The notes under the pieces are model-generated. The model was not told the DNA's origin. It ran no database searches and saw nothing but the letters and a program-made list of their open reading frames with translations. The position numbers were made by a program, and so were the translations under genes. DNA of 64,000 bases from Dasania phycosphaerae (GTDB lineage: Bacteria > Pseudomonadota > Gammaproteobacteria > Pseudomonadales > Dasaniaceae), in contig NZ_JAPTGG010000014.1 of the NCBI RefSeq assembly GCF_026891035.1, positions 32,500 to 96,499 on the forward strand, given 5' to 3'. This document shows positions 26,513 through 35,150 of this stretch, piece by piece (position 1 is the first letter of the stretch; every line of letters begins with the position of its first letter).

Positions 26513-27169
26513 ATGCCTGTTTTATATTCCTTTCGTCGTTGCCCCTATGCTATGCGCGCGCGTTTAGCCTTGCTTGCCGCGCAGCAAACGGTAGAGCTGC
26601 GGGAAGTGGTATTGCGGGATAAACCTGCGCAATTGCTAGCCTGCTCCCCCAAAGCCACTGTGCCGGTGTTGCAGTTAGCTGATGGCCAGGTGATAGACGA
26701 AAGCCTGGAGATAATGCTTTGGGCATTAGCGGCCCACGACCCCGCTGGTTTATGGGCGACTAAGCGCAGTGAACAGATCGAATGGATTACTCGCAACGAT
26801 GGTTTTTTTAAAGCTGCATTGGACAGGTATAAATACCCTAACCGCTATGCGCAGGATTTCTCCCAACTGAGCTTGTTGCAAATAGAGCAGCAGCACAAAC
26901 AACAGGCGGAAATTTTTATAAATGAGTTAGAGCAGCGCTTGCAGGCCAGCGCTTATTTATTTGGGCCCAGTATTAGCATGGCTGATATAGCGATCCTGCC
27001 TTTTGTGCGGCAATTCGCTTTTGTTGATAAGGCGGGTTTCGATCTAGCGCCTTACAGCAACGTGCAACATTGGTTGCAGCAATTTTTACAATCAGAATTA
27101 TTTGCCGCTGTGATGTTTAAATATCCACAGTGGCAGCCAGGTGATGAGCCAATTATTTTTGCTCCCTAA
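26513..27169 (+). CDS. Glutathione S-transferase family protein
   Basis: 218 residues. N-terminal thioredoxin-like domain beginning directly with strand 1 (MPVLYSFRRCPYAMRARLAL, with a single Cys in a CPYA motif), cis-Pro region KATVPVLQLADG and ESLEIMLW; C-terminal helical domain with SMADIAILPFVRQF. The RRCPYAMRAR start is typical of a proteobacterial glutaredoxin-like GST group of unknown substrate. The start cannot move downstream without losing strand 1, yet the ATG lies 2 bases after a terminator T tract and has no ribosome site. Confidence 0.88.
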   Translation: MPVLYSFRRCPYAMRARLALLAAQQTVELREVVLRDKPAQLLACSPKATVPVLQLADGQVIDESLEIMLWALAAHDPAGLWATKRSEQIEWITRNDGFFKAALDRYKYPNRYAQDFSQLSLLQIEQQHKQQAEIFINELEQRLQASAYLFGPSISMADIAILPFVRQFAFVDKAGFDLAPYSNVQHWLQQFLQSELFAAVMFKYPQWQPGDEPIIFAP

Positions 27170-27201
27170 TAACAACACTTTTAGATAAGAAAGAAGTCGC
27201 T

Positions 27202-28122
27202 ATGTGGTTTAAAAATTTATTAGTTTACCGTTTTACCAAGCCTTTTACCGAAACAATAGAAAGCTTGGAAGTTGCCTTAGCAGAAAAAGCTTTTAACCCC
27301 TGTGGCAGCCAAGAGCTTAGCAGCTATGGTTGGGCAGCACCTTTAGGCAAGCATGGGGACCTTTTTACCCACACCGCCAATGGTTTTATTATGTTGTGCG
27401 CGCAACGGCAGGATAAGGTTTTGCCCGCAGGCGTTATTAACGAAGCGCTGGCTGAAAAAATAGAGCAAATACAAGCGCGCGACGGCCGCTCGGTGGGGCG
27501 CAAAGAGCGGGTAGATTTAAAAGATGAGGTGATGTTTGAGTTGCTGCCCAAGGCGTTTACCCGCTCATCAAGGCAGTATGCCTATATAGATCCACGCGAA
27601 GGTTTACTCATTATTAATACCGGTGCCGTGAAACGCGCAGAAGAGTTTATGAGTTATTTGCGTGAAACCATAGGCTCTTTACCGGTTATTGCTGCCACCG
27701 CTAAAAACTTACCGCAACATGCCATGACCCAGTGGGTATTAGAAAATACCCCGCCCGCTAAATTTGAGTTGGGTGGTGAGTGCGAGCTGCGTGATAAGGC
27801 AGATGAAAGCAGTGTAATACGTTGTAAAAATCAGGACTTGGGCTCTAAAGAAATTAATAATCATTTGGCTGCTGGCATGTGCGTCAATAAATTAGCCATG
27901 AGCTGGCAGGGCGGCATCGATTTTATCGTCGATGACCAGCTGGCAATTAAGCGCATTAGCTTTGGCGATCTGATTCAAGAGCAGGCTGAAAAGCAGGATG
28001 CCGATGATGCCGCCGCTCAGTTTGATGTGGACTTTAGTATTATGACTTTAGAGTTCGCCAAGTTTATTAAAGATCTCTACGGCGCTTTTGGTGGCGAAGA
28101 TTTATCAGAGCTGGATGATTAG
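27202..28122 (+). CDS. rdgC: Recombination-associated protein RdgC
   Basis: 306 residues, full length. Ring-shaped dimeric DNA-binding protein that limits RecA-promoted strand exchange. Family start MWFKNLLVYRFTKPF, the SSYGWAAPLG block, and the C-terminal half with GKLxMxW-like MSWQGGIDFIVDDQLAIKRISFGD. Ribosome site AAGAAAG-type upstream. Located 32 bases after the GST gene. Confidence 0.96.
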   Translation: MWFKNLLVYRFTKPFTETIESLEVALAEKAFNPCGSQELSSYGWAAPLGKHGDLFTHTANGFIMLCAQRQDKVLPAGVINEALAEKIEQIQARDGRSVGRKERVDLKDEVMFELLPKAFTRSSRQYAYIDPREGLLIINTGAVKRAEEFMSYLRETIGSLPVIAATAKNLPQHAMTQWVLENTPPAKFELGGECELRDKADESSVIRCKNQDLGSKEINNHLAAGMCVNKLAMSWQGGIDFIVDDQLAIKRISFGDLIQEQAEKQDADDAAAQFDVDFSIMTLEFAKFIKDLYGAFGGEDLSELDD

Positions 28123-28144
28123 CCGCTAGGCTAAGGCCGTCATA

Positions 28145-29116
28145 CTAAGTGTCGCTTTTGACTTGATTTCTACCCGCCAGCTTTGCTTTATATAGGGCTT
28201 TGTCGGCACGGGCTATCAGTTGGTCGATATTTTGATCGCTGTGGTTGGCCTGTGCTACGCCGCAGCTGGCGGTAATATGGATAGCCTGGTTTTTGACTTC
28301 CACATCAATTTCGCTAATTTTTTGCAGTAATCGTTGAGCCTGTTGGTTGGCGGCGTTTAATTGGCTGTCGCTAAGGCAAATTAAAAATTCCTCTCCCCCT
28401 AAGCGTCCGACAAAGTCGGTTTGCCTTTGGTTGCTTAGAAGTTGTCTGGCAATTAATTGTAAAACCAAATCGCCTATGCCGTGGCCGTGGTTATCATTCA
28501 CCTGCTTGAAATGGTCTACATCCAAATAAATCAGTGACAGCGGGGCTTGGTAACGCTGGTAGCGATCGAATTCATGTTGCAGGCGCTGTAGCAGACGGCT
28601 GCGGGAATAAACCTGGGTGAGATTGTCGTAATCGGCTAGTACACGTAGCTGCTCCTGCGACGTGACTTGTTTCAGTAAGGCCTCAATAACGGCGGCAAAC
28701 TCGTCTATCAGGCTGGTTTGTTGTTGGTTAAATTTTCCGGCAACTGTATTGAGTGCGCAAAAGGTGCCAAAGGGGCTGCCGTCAGGCCAGTTTATGGGTA
28801 CGCCATAATAGGCAATCATGCCCAATTTAAAATCTGGCGTGTCATGCCATTGTGGATCGTCAAAAGCGTTATCTATGTGCAGGGCCTGCTGCTGGCTAAT
28901 TACGGTTTCGCAATAAACCCCAGAGCCTAAAGGCACATTATCGCTGCTGTGAAAGGGGCTGTCTGCCGAGTCTGAGGCAGTGATGACTTCCATGTTGTCG
29001 CTATTTTGCCGCATGATCAGGGTAGAGGGCACTTCACAAACCTTGCCGACCAAGTTGGCTATCGCTTGGCAGGCCTGCATTACGTCGGGATAACTGCGTA
29101 TATCAGGATTGCTCAT
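28145..29116 (-). CDS. Diguanylate cyclase with N-terminal GAF domain
   Basis: 323 residues, soluble. Residues about 10-150 form a GAF sensor domain (NVPLGSGVYCETVISQQQALHIDNAFDDPQWHD). Residues about 160-320 are GGDEF: LTQVYSRSRLLQRL, DVDHFKQVNDNHGHGIGD, and the active site RLGGEEF. An RxxD inhibitory site (RQTD) lies exactly five residues before GGEEF, so product inhibition by c-di-GMP is expected. The ligand of the GAF domain is unknown. Confidence 0.92.
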   Translation of the reverse strand: MSNPDIRSYPDVMQACQAIANLVGKVCEVPSTLIMRQNSDNMEVITASDSADSPFHSSDNVPLGSGVYCETVISQQQALHIDNAFDDPQWHDTPDFKLGMIAYYGVPINWPDGSPFGTFCALNTVAGKFNQQQTSLIDEFAAVIEALLKQVTSQEQLRVLADYDNLTQVYSRSRLLQRLQHEFDRYQRYQAPLSLIYLDVDHFKQVNDNHGHGIGDLVLQLIARQLLSNQRQTDFVGRLGGEEFLICLSDSQLNAANQQAQRLLQKISEIDVEVKNQAIHITASCGVAQANHSDQNIDQLIARADKALYKAKLAGRNQVKSDT

Positions 29117-29218
29117 AATCTTGCTGACTGCTTAAACATGTACTGCTTATTGTTAAGCATAGAGCGAAAATGGCTGTTTTGCTGAAAATAATCATAGCGC
29201 CGAAAGTCCTGGCCCAAT

Positions 29219-29245
29219 AAAAAAGGGCCTATATAGAGGCCCTTT
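29219..29245 (-). terminator. Terminator of the PilH-like receiver gene
   Basis: Perfect 9-bp stem AAAGGGCCT/AGGCCCTTT (29222-29230 and 29237-29245) with a 6-base loop; read on the minus strand it ends in a T tract (A run 29219-29224 on the plus strand). Confidence 0.85.
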
Positions 29246-29262
29246 AAGACTAGCGGTGGTGC

Positions 29263-29622
29263 TTACAGTAAGGCGGCTATTTCACTGAGCAGCTCTTTAT
29301 CTTTAACAGGCTTTACCATATAGCTCTTGGCACCCTGGCGCAGGCCCCACTGGCGATCTGTTTCCTGGTCTTTGCTGGACACTAAAATAATGGGTATATG
29401 GGCTGTGGCGCTGGCCTTGCTGATTTGGCGAGTGGCTTGAAAGCCATTTAAGCCAGGCATGACTACATCCATTAATATTAGGTCGGGCTTTTCGCTGCTG
29501 GCCATCTTTACGCCGCTTTCGCCATTGTTGGCGCTGATTACTGAGTGACCGTTTTTTTCTAATATGCTGGACAGCTCTTTTTGATCTATAGGGGAGTCAT
29601 CTACGATTAATATATTTGCCAT
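29263..29622 (-). CDS. Single-domain response regulator, PilH/CheY-like
   Basis: 119 residues, receiver domain only: acidic pair in ILIVDDSPID, phospho-acceptor Asp in LILMDVVMPG (about D52), Ser/Thr in LVSSKD, and Lys in YMVKPVKD. The DDSPID start and the RQWGLRQGAKSYMVKPV ending resemble PilH/PilG of the type IV pilus chemosensory system. No kinase or pilus genes are adjacent, so the partner is elsewhere. Its own terminator separates it from the diguanylate cyclase gene downstream. Confidence 0.88.
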   Translation of the reverse strand: MANILIVDDSPIDQKELSSILEKNGHSVISANNGESGVKMASSEKPDLILMDVVMPGLNGFQATRQISKASATAHIPIILVSSKDQETDRQWGLRQGAKSYMVKPVKDKELLSEIAALL

Positions 29623-29803
29623 ATTGTTACCTTGTACGCCATCTGCCTATACGGCGGCTGGTTTTATTATTATTGCTGTTGGTTGCGGGCTGATTGTCAA
29701 CCTAAGGCTAAGCTGGCTCAGCTCTGGGCGCCAACCTCTGTTAGTATAGACATCTTGCACATTAAGAAAACCCCCTCACTTAGTATATTTAATTGAACCC
29801 TGA

Positions 29804-31144
29804 ATGAAACAAGCTGTATTTACCCAAGGCTCTACCCTTAAACATATACTCATAATGACCGGCGCTAACACCGTGGGCTTGATTACCCTGTTTACTGTGG
29901 ACCTGATTGATATTTATTTTTTAAGCCTGTTAGGGCAAGAGAAAATGGCGGCTGCAGTAGGGTTTGCCAGTGCCTTATTGTTTTTTATGACCTCGCTAAG
30001 CATAGGCCTACAAATTGCTATGGGGGCTTTGGTGGCTAGGGCCGAGGGCCGCAATGATAGAGCTTTGGCGGGGCGTTACTGCAGCAATGTGATGTTATTT
30101 AGCGCATTGATTGCCGCGGCGCTGTGCTTTCCCGTATGGTTATTTGCCGAGCAGTTATTGCGATTTTTGGGGGCGCAGGGCCATACCCTGGCCTTGGCGC
30201 TGTCCTATTGTAATATTTTGCTGCCAGCCACGCCGCTGTTGGCTGTGGGTATGTGCGCCGCTGCCTCACTGCGGGCGCTAGGTGATGCCCGCAGAGCAAT
30301 GTATGCCACCATGGGCGGGGCGCTGATTAATGCGGTGTTAGACCCTATCTTTATTTTTGCCTGTGGCTGGGGCATAGAAGGGGCCGCCATGGCCTCTTTC
30401 GCCGCCCGTATAGGGGTGTTCACCCTGGCGGTGATGGCCATAGTTAAGGTGCATAAATTACCCAGCAAAACCAATAAGGCCTTTTTTAAAGCCGACCTTG
30501 CTGCCATTGGGGCTATTGCCGGCCCCGCAGTATTAACCAATGTCGCCACCCCTATAGGCAGTAGTTATGTGCTAAAAATGATGGCGGAATTTGGCGATAG
30601 CGCGGTGGCAGGCGCCGCGATTATAGGCCGCATTGCCCCGGTAGCCTTTGTGGCTTTGTTTGCCTTGTCGGGCGCCATAGGGCCTATCATAGGGCAAAAT
30701 GCCGGGGCTGGGCGTTATGATAGGGTTAGGCAGGTGGTATGGAATGCCATGCTCAGTAACCTGGTGTATGTGCTACTGATTTGGGGACTGTTATTTTTAC
30801 TCAGTGATAGTCTGGTAGTATTTTTTAGGGTAGATGGAGACGCCGCCGCCCTAATTGGTTTTTACAATTATTATTTAGCGGGCGGCTTTGTGTTTGGTGG
30901 CATGCTGTTTATCGCCAATGCCAGTTTTAATAATCTGCACCGAGCCTATTTTGCCACTTTGCTGAATTTTGGCAGAGCCCTATTAGGCACGGTGCCGTTA
31001 GTATATTTATTGTCGCAATGGTTTGGCGCTAAAGGCGTGATCGCGGGTGAAGTGGGCGGCGCCGCGGTATTTGGTGTATTAGGTTTTAGTTTAGTGTTAT
31101 GGCACATCAGCCGTTTAGAAAAAGCTGAGCAAGCCTCAATATAA
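29804..31144 (+). CDS. MATE family efflux transporter
   Basis: 446 residues with about 12 membrane helices in two homologous halves, e.g. ITLFTVDLIDIYFLSLLGQEKMAAAVGFASALLFF and, in the second half, GAIGPIIGQNAGAGRYDRV (the usual IGQNxGAGxxxR motif). Exports cationic or polyaromatic compounds in exchange for Na+ or H+. The start sequence MKQAVFTQGSTLKHILIMTGANTVGL fits the DinF/NorM-like group. A DUF3301 gene follows after 26 bases. Confidence 0.92.
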   Translation: MKQAVFTQGSTLKHILIMTGANTVGLITLFTVDLIDIYFLSLLGQEKMAAAVGFASALLFFMTSLSIGLQIAMGALVARAEGRNDRALAGRYCSNVMLFSALIAAALCFPVWLFAEQLLRFLGAQGHTLALALSYCNILLPATPLLAVGMCAAASLRALGDARRAMYATMGGALINAVLDPIFIFACGWGIEGAAMASFAARIGVFTLAVMAIVKVHKLPSKTNKAFFKADLAAIGAIAGPAVLTNVATPIGSSYVLKMMAEFGDSAVAGAAIIGRIAPVAFVALFALSGAIGPIIGQNAGAGRYDRVRQVVWNAMLSNLVYVLLIWGLLFLLSDSLVVFFRVDGDAAALIGFYNYYLAGGFVFGGMLFIANASFNNLHRAYFATLLNFGRALLGTVPLVYLLSQWFGAKGVIAGEVGGAAVFGVLGFSLVLWHISRLEKAEQASI

Positions 31145-31170
31145 AAACAGGGTATAACAGAGGTGGCAGA

Positions 31171-31491
31171 GTGTATTTTAGTTTAGGTGATTTACTGTTA
31201 CTGGCAGCGTTTATTACTTTGCTGGTGTACTGGTGGCGGGCCCAGGGTGTTAAACAGCAGGCGTTTGCCGCCGTTAAAAAACACTGTAAAGAAATGGATG
31301 TGCAGCTTTTGGATGAAGGCGTGGCCTTGCGCGGTTTTTGGTGCAAGCGCGATGAGCAGGGGCGTTTAAAATTATGGCGCTCTTTTGTGTTTGAATTTAG
31401 CTCTACCGGTAATGAGCGCTATCAGGGCCGAGTCATCATGCTGGGTCAGGAGATAGAAAAAATAGAATTGCAGCCCCACCGTTTAAACTGA
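31171..31491 (+). CDS. DUF3301 family protein
   Basis: 106 residues starting with GTG. One N-terminal membrane helix (LGDLLLLAAFITLLVYWW), then a cytoplasmic beta-rich part with the family block DVQLLDEGVALRGFWCKRDEQGRLKLWRSFVFEFSSTGNERYQGRVIMLG. Small inner-membrane protein of unknown function found widely in gammaproteobacteria. Likely cotranscribed with the MATE gene. Confidence 0.85.
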   Translation: MYFSLGDLLLLAAFITLLVYWWRAQGVKQQAFAAVKKHCKEMDVQLLDEGVALRGFWCKRDEQGRLKLWRSFVFEFSSTGNERYQGRVIMLGQEIEKIELQPHRLN

Positions 31492-31584
31492 AGCGAAGTT
31501 GATTTGCATCAAGGCTGCTTGAGTGCATAAGGCCTACTCTATAACTGTTGAAAATCAGTAGTTTTAGTAGAGAGGAACAAGGCG

Positions 31585-31707
31585 ATGTATGTGGATGATG
31601 CGGTAGTAGGCGGTGTAATTATTGTGGTTTTATGCTGTGTAATGTTGGGCTATGTGATTCGTTACGCCTACCAGCACATTAAAGAAGACGGTAATAACGC
31701 TTCTTAG
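31585..31707 (+). CDS. Small single-pass membrane protein (40 residues)
   Basis: ATG at 31585, TAG at 31705-31707. A good AGAGGAA ribosome site lies 8 bases upstream. The product has an acidic N-terminus (MYVDD), one hydrophobic segment (VVGGVIIVVLCCVMLGYVI) and a short polar tail (RYAYQHIKEDGNNAS). The complete ribosome site, clean membrane segment and gene-sized gap (31492-31725) make a real microprotein likely. Role unknown. Confidence 0.6.
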   Translation: MYVDDAVVGGVIIVVLCCVMLGYVIRYAYQHIKEDGNNAS

Positions 31708-31725
31708 CCAACGGTTTCATAGTGC

Positions 31726-32595
31726 TCACTTATCCAAGCTGCTGGCAAGATAGTCAATAAAGCGGCTAAATAATTGAGCGTGGGATGATACTCCCAGTTT
31801 GTTGTTAATATGTTTGCGATGTACTTTTACAGTTTCAAAGCTAATACATAAATTTTGGGCTATAGATTTATTAGAATGGCCCTTTAATACTTCACGAACA
31901 ATTTCCTGTTCTCGGCTGGTTAATAATTCTGCCCCAAATTGGTGGAAAGCAGTGGCTATGTTTTTGGCCCCATTTTCGTCGCTGGCTTTATTTTGCAAAG
32001 CTATTTGCCAGTGCCTGCGGCATATGGCTAGTAAAGTTGGCGCTGCATAGTGTAAGCGCTGTTGCTCGCGTTTGCTCATTCTGCCTAGGCTGCTAAAGCG
32101 GTGGCCTATGGAATGAGCTATATAAAAATCCGGTTTTAATTTTAGTAAAACTACGCTCTCGTCTCGCAGCCCTATATTTTTATAATAACGTTTAAAATAT
32201 TCACTTTGTTTAAAATGATCGGGGGCTAAATCTTTTAGATGATAAACCCCCGAAGGTGCGTCGTTAAAGCAAAACTGCGCGATGGGATCCAGTAAGTATG
32301 CACCTTCAGAATAGCTGGGAAAAGTGGGCTTAGCCCATTGCTCAGGCAAGTTGTGATATAAAACGACCGGCCTTTCCTGTGAACATAGTGTGTAGGCAGC
32401 TATATGATTGTATTGGGTGATGCTGCAAATTGCCGCCGATAATTGCAGTACAAAATCATCGCAGCCTATCTTATCTACCAGCATGGCCAGTTGTTGATGC
32501 CATTGCTCTGAGTTCAGTGTCAGTGTGCCGCTCAAGTTTGCCTCACTTATTATTGTGTTGTTCGCTAACAAATACCCCCCCGACGTTATATTCAA
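31726..32595 (-). CDS. LuxR family transcriptional regulator
   Basis: Up to 289 residues. C-terminal LuxR helix-turn-helix: LLTSREQEIVREVLKGHSNKSIAQNLCISFETVKVHRKHINNKLGVSSHAQLF. The N-terminal ~210 residues are an unassigned sensor domain, not an obvious receiver or an obvious acyl-homoserine-lactone domain. No ATG is available near the N-terminus: the frame begins at a TTG (32595), and a TTG at 32535 preceded by AGTGAGG is an equally good start. Divergent from the TonB receptor gene (110 bases between), so it may control that gene and those following it. Confidence 0.85.
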   Translation of the reverse strand: MNITSGGYLLANNTIISEANLSGTLTLNSEQWHQQLAMLVDKIGCDDFVLQLSAAICSITQYNHIAAYTLCSQERPVVLYHNLPEQWAKPTFPSYSEGAYLLDPIAQFCFNDAPSGVYHLKDLAPDHFKQSEYFKRYYKNIGLRDESVVLLKLKPDFYIAHSIGHRFSSLGRMSKREQQRLHYAAPTLLAICRRHWQIALQNKASDENGAKNIATAFHQFGAELLTSREQEIVREVLKGHSNKSIAQNLCISFETVKVHRKHINNKLGVSSHAQLFSRFIDYLASSLDK

Positions 32596-32705
32596 GCTAG
32601 CCTAGCTGTGGTCTCCTATGTGTGCCGGAAGTCTTGGGCTTCTATCTAGACATGATAGCCGTATTTAATGCAAATACGGTAGCACAATAATAATGGGGAG
32701 CATCT

Positions 32706-35033
32706 ATGTACCAGCACAACAAACCAGCCTTAAAGGCTATAGCTGCAGCGATAGTGAGCAGCGTCGCGTTACAGGCCGGGGCCTACCAGCTTGAAGAAGT
32801 TATGGTAACCGCGCAAAAACGCCAGCAAAGCGCACAGGACGTTAGCATCGCGATTACCGCCTTTGGCAGTGAGTCGATTAAAGATTTGGGTATGGAGCAA
32901 CCCATAGATGTGGCAGCGCAAACGCCAGGGTTATTTATTAAAAATGGTATAGGTGTGGCTAACCCCTACATCAGCATACGCAACGTGGGGCAGTCATTAT
33001 TTGTGACTAATGCTGCACAACCTGTGGGTATGTACATGAATGAGGTCAATCTGGCTTATACCAGTTTGATGTCACTGCCTATGTACGACATAGAGCGCAT
33101 AGAAGTGTTAAAAGGCCCGCAAGGCACTCTGTTTGGCCGCAACAGTACTGCCGGGGCGATGAGCTTATTCTCTGCCAAGCCCAGCATGGAGACCGGTGGT
33201 GAATTTACCCTGCAGCTAGGCAATAAAAATTTAGTGGAAACAGACGGCTTTATTAATGGCCCACTGGGCGAGACGGTAGCAGGGCGTCTTGCCTTCACTA
33301 CTAAAAACCGTGATGGTTTTTATAAAAATAAAGCCACGGGTAATGAGTTAGGCGAAGCAGAAATGTGGGCAGCTAGAGGTAGCTTACTGTGGGATACCAG
33401 CTCAGCGGTTACCACACAGTTAGTGTTGGAGGCGGTCAAGGATCGCAGTGGTAACACACCTTGGGCGAGCTTTGGTATCGCCGATGTTTCAGACCCACAA
33501 ACTAATGCCGGTGTTGATTGGGCTGATGCCAATGCCTTTGGCCGTGATGAGGCCTATGGTGCAGGTAACTCAACAGGTTTTGCTGGCAGTAATGCCTGCT
33601 CCGAAGACATGACCCGCAAACAAATACAGGCTCTTAACGAGCAGGGGCGCTGTGTTACCAGTACCGGCCACACAGGTGATGGTGATTTGTATGAAGGTGA
33701 GTATAGTTTAGAGCCGGTTTACCACCACGACCTATACAGCGCGATGTTAAATGTTAACTACGAAGCCGACACAGTTACCTTAACCTCGGTGACGGGTTAC
33801 TTGTATTCTGATCGTATCCTGCAAGAAGAGTTTGATGGCACTATCGCCATTAGTGCCGACCAAACGTATACCTCTGTTACCGATGTTTTTTCGCAGGAGC
33901 TGCGTCTATCGGGTGATAGTGATAATTATAACTGGGTGGCCGGTATTTATTACGGTGCTGATAAAGTTGATACCAAAGATACTTATGAATATACCGATAC
34001 TTGGTTTCACAGCAAGTTAGTGGATTTTGTGCAAGAAACAACTACTCATGCAGTATTCGGCCACAGTGAATGGCATTTGGATGAGAGCTGGTCATTGATT
34101 GCTGATGCCCGTTATACCGCTGAAGAAATTACCTTTGATGGCGGCACTTTTATCATTGACGTAACCGATGCCGACTTTGATGATTTATTATTTGGCGTGC
34201 CCTTAGAAAGTCGTCAGCTATCAACGGCTACCGATAAAGAAACCACCGCTAATGAAATTACTTGGAAGCTGGGGGTAGATTACAAGCCAAATGATGATTG
34301 GTTGATCTACGGTTTTGTCAGCCGCGGCTTTAAAAGTGGCGGTTACAATGGTACCTGGACTTCTTCTAATGCCGAGCTGGCCCCCTATGATATAGAAACA
34401 CTTATTGATTATGAGCTGGGCTTTAAAGGCACCTTAATGGATAACACCCTGCAATTAAACGGTGGTGTATTCTATTACGACTATCAAGATTTGCAGGCCT
34501 TTGTGTTAGATGCTAGTGGTGTTTTCAACGTTAGTAATATTCCCGAAACCGATATCTATGGTGCTGAGTTAGAGTTGTGGTGGCGTCCATTAGATGGCTT
34601 AGATTTACGTGCTGGGGCATCTTATACCGATGCTGAAATTAAAAAAGTTACCGCCGACCAAGTGGCCAACGGCATCGTGGTAGGAAATACCACAGCCAAT
34701 GCTGCCGAGTGGATGTTTAACGGTTTAGTGCGATACGAGTGGTCGCCTAGCGAAGGCTATATCACTGCCTTGCAAACCGACTTTAATTATCAAGATGACA
34801 CTTACTTTACCGTACAAAACACCGCAGCAGCCAGCCAAGACGGTTTTTGGTTAGCTAATGCCAGAGCCAGCTTAAGCCCCGTAGCAGGCAATTGGGAAGT
34901 GGCCTTGTGGGTTAAAAACTTGGCTGATAAAGAGTATGTCACTGAGATGTTCCCCGATACTTTGGAGTCGCTGGTTGCGTATAACCCCAGTACACCAAGA
35001 ACCTACGGTGCGTCATTCACCTACAAGTGGTAG
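32706..35033 (+). CDS. TonB-dependent outer membrane receptor
   Basis: 775 residues: signal peptide (1-26), plug domain beginning LEEVMVTAQKRQQSAQDVSIAITAF and containing IERIEVLKGPQGTLFGRNSTAGAMSLFSAKP, then a 22-strand barrel ending in the terminal signal (TPRTYGASFTYKW, aromatic last residue). The TonB box is probably LEEVMVTA. It belongs to the large marine group of receptors without an assigned substrate. The next genes (NhaC antiporter, acetylpolyamine amidohydrolase-like) suggest, by inference, a polyamine-type or amide substrate. Confidence 0.93.
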   Translation: MYQHNKPALKAIAAAIVSSVALQAGAYQLEEVMVTAQKRQQSAQDVSIAITAFGSESIKDLGMEQPIDVAAQTPGLFIKNGIGVANPYISIRNVGQSLFVTNAAQPVGMYMNEVNLAYTSLMSLPMYDIERIEVLKGPQGTLFGRNSTAGAMSLFSAKPSMETGGEFTLQLGNKNLVETDGFINGPLGETVAGRLAFTTKNRDGFYKNKATGNELGEAEMWAARGSLLWDTSSAVTTQLVLEAVKDRSGNTPWASFGIADVSDPQTNAGVDWADANAFGRDEAYGAGNSTGFAGSNACSEDMTRKQIQALNEQGRCVTSTGHTGDGDLYEGEYSLEPVYHHDLYSAMLNVNYEADTVTLTSVTGYLYSDRILQEEFDGTIAISADQTYTSVTDVFSQELRLSGDSDNYNWVAGIYYGADKVDTKDTYEYTDTWFHSKLVDFVQETTTHAVFGHSEWHLDESWSLIADARYTAEEITFDGGTFIIDVTDADFDDLLFGVPLESRQLSTATDKETTANEITWKLGVDYKPNDDWLIYGFVSRGFKSGGYNGTWTSSNAELAPYDIETLIDYELGFKGTLMDNTLQLNGGVFYYDYQDLQAFVLDASGVFNVSNIPETDIYGAELELWWRPLDGLDLRAGASYTDAEIKKVTADQVANGIVVGNTTANAAEWMFNGLVRYEWSPSEGYITALQTDFNYQDDTYFTVQNTAAASQDGFWLANARASLSPVAGNWEVALWVKNLADKEYVTEMFPDTLESLVAYNPSTPRTYGASFTYKW

Positions 35034-35070
35034 AGCCCGCGTTAGCGCTACACTGTGTTACGGTAAGACC

Positions 35071-35102
35071 CTAAGTGTGCTGGCATTTCGCCACACACTT
35101 AG
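35071..35102 (+). terminator. Possible terminator after the TonB receptor gene
   Basis: Arms CTAAGTGTG (35071-35079) and CACACTTAG (35094-35102) with an inner GGC/GCC pair. The T tract that should follow is poor (CTTTAAA), so it may be a partial terminator or an mRNA-stabilising hairpin between the receptor and antiporter genes. Confidence 0.4.
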
Positions 35103-35150
35103 CTTTAAACCGTTGTGATTTTTATTTGCTAACCGTGAGTTGAGCTACTG

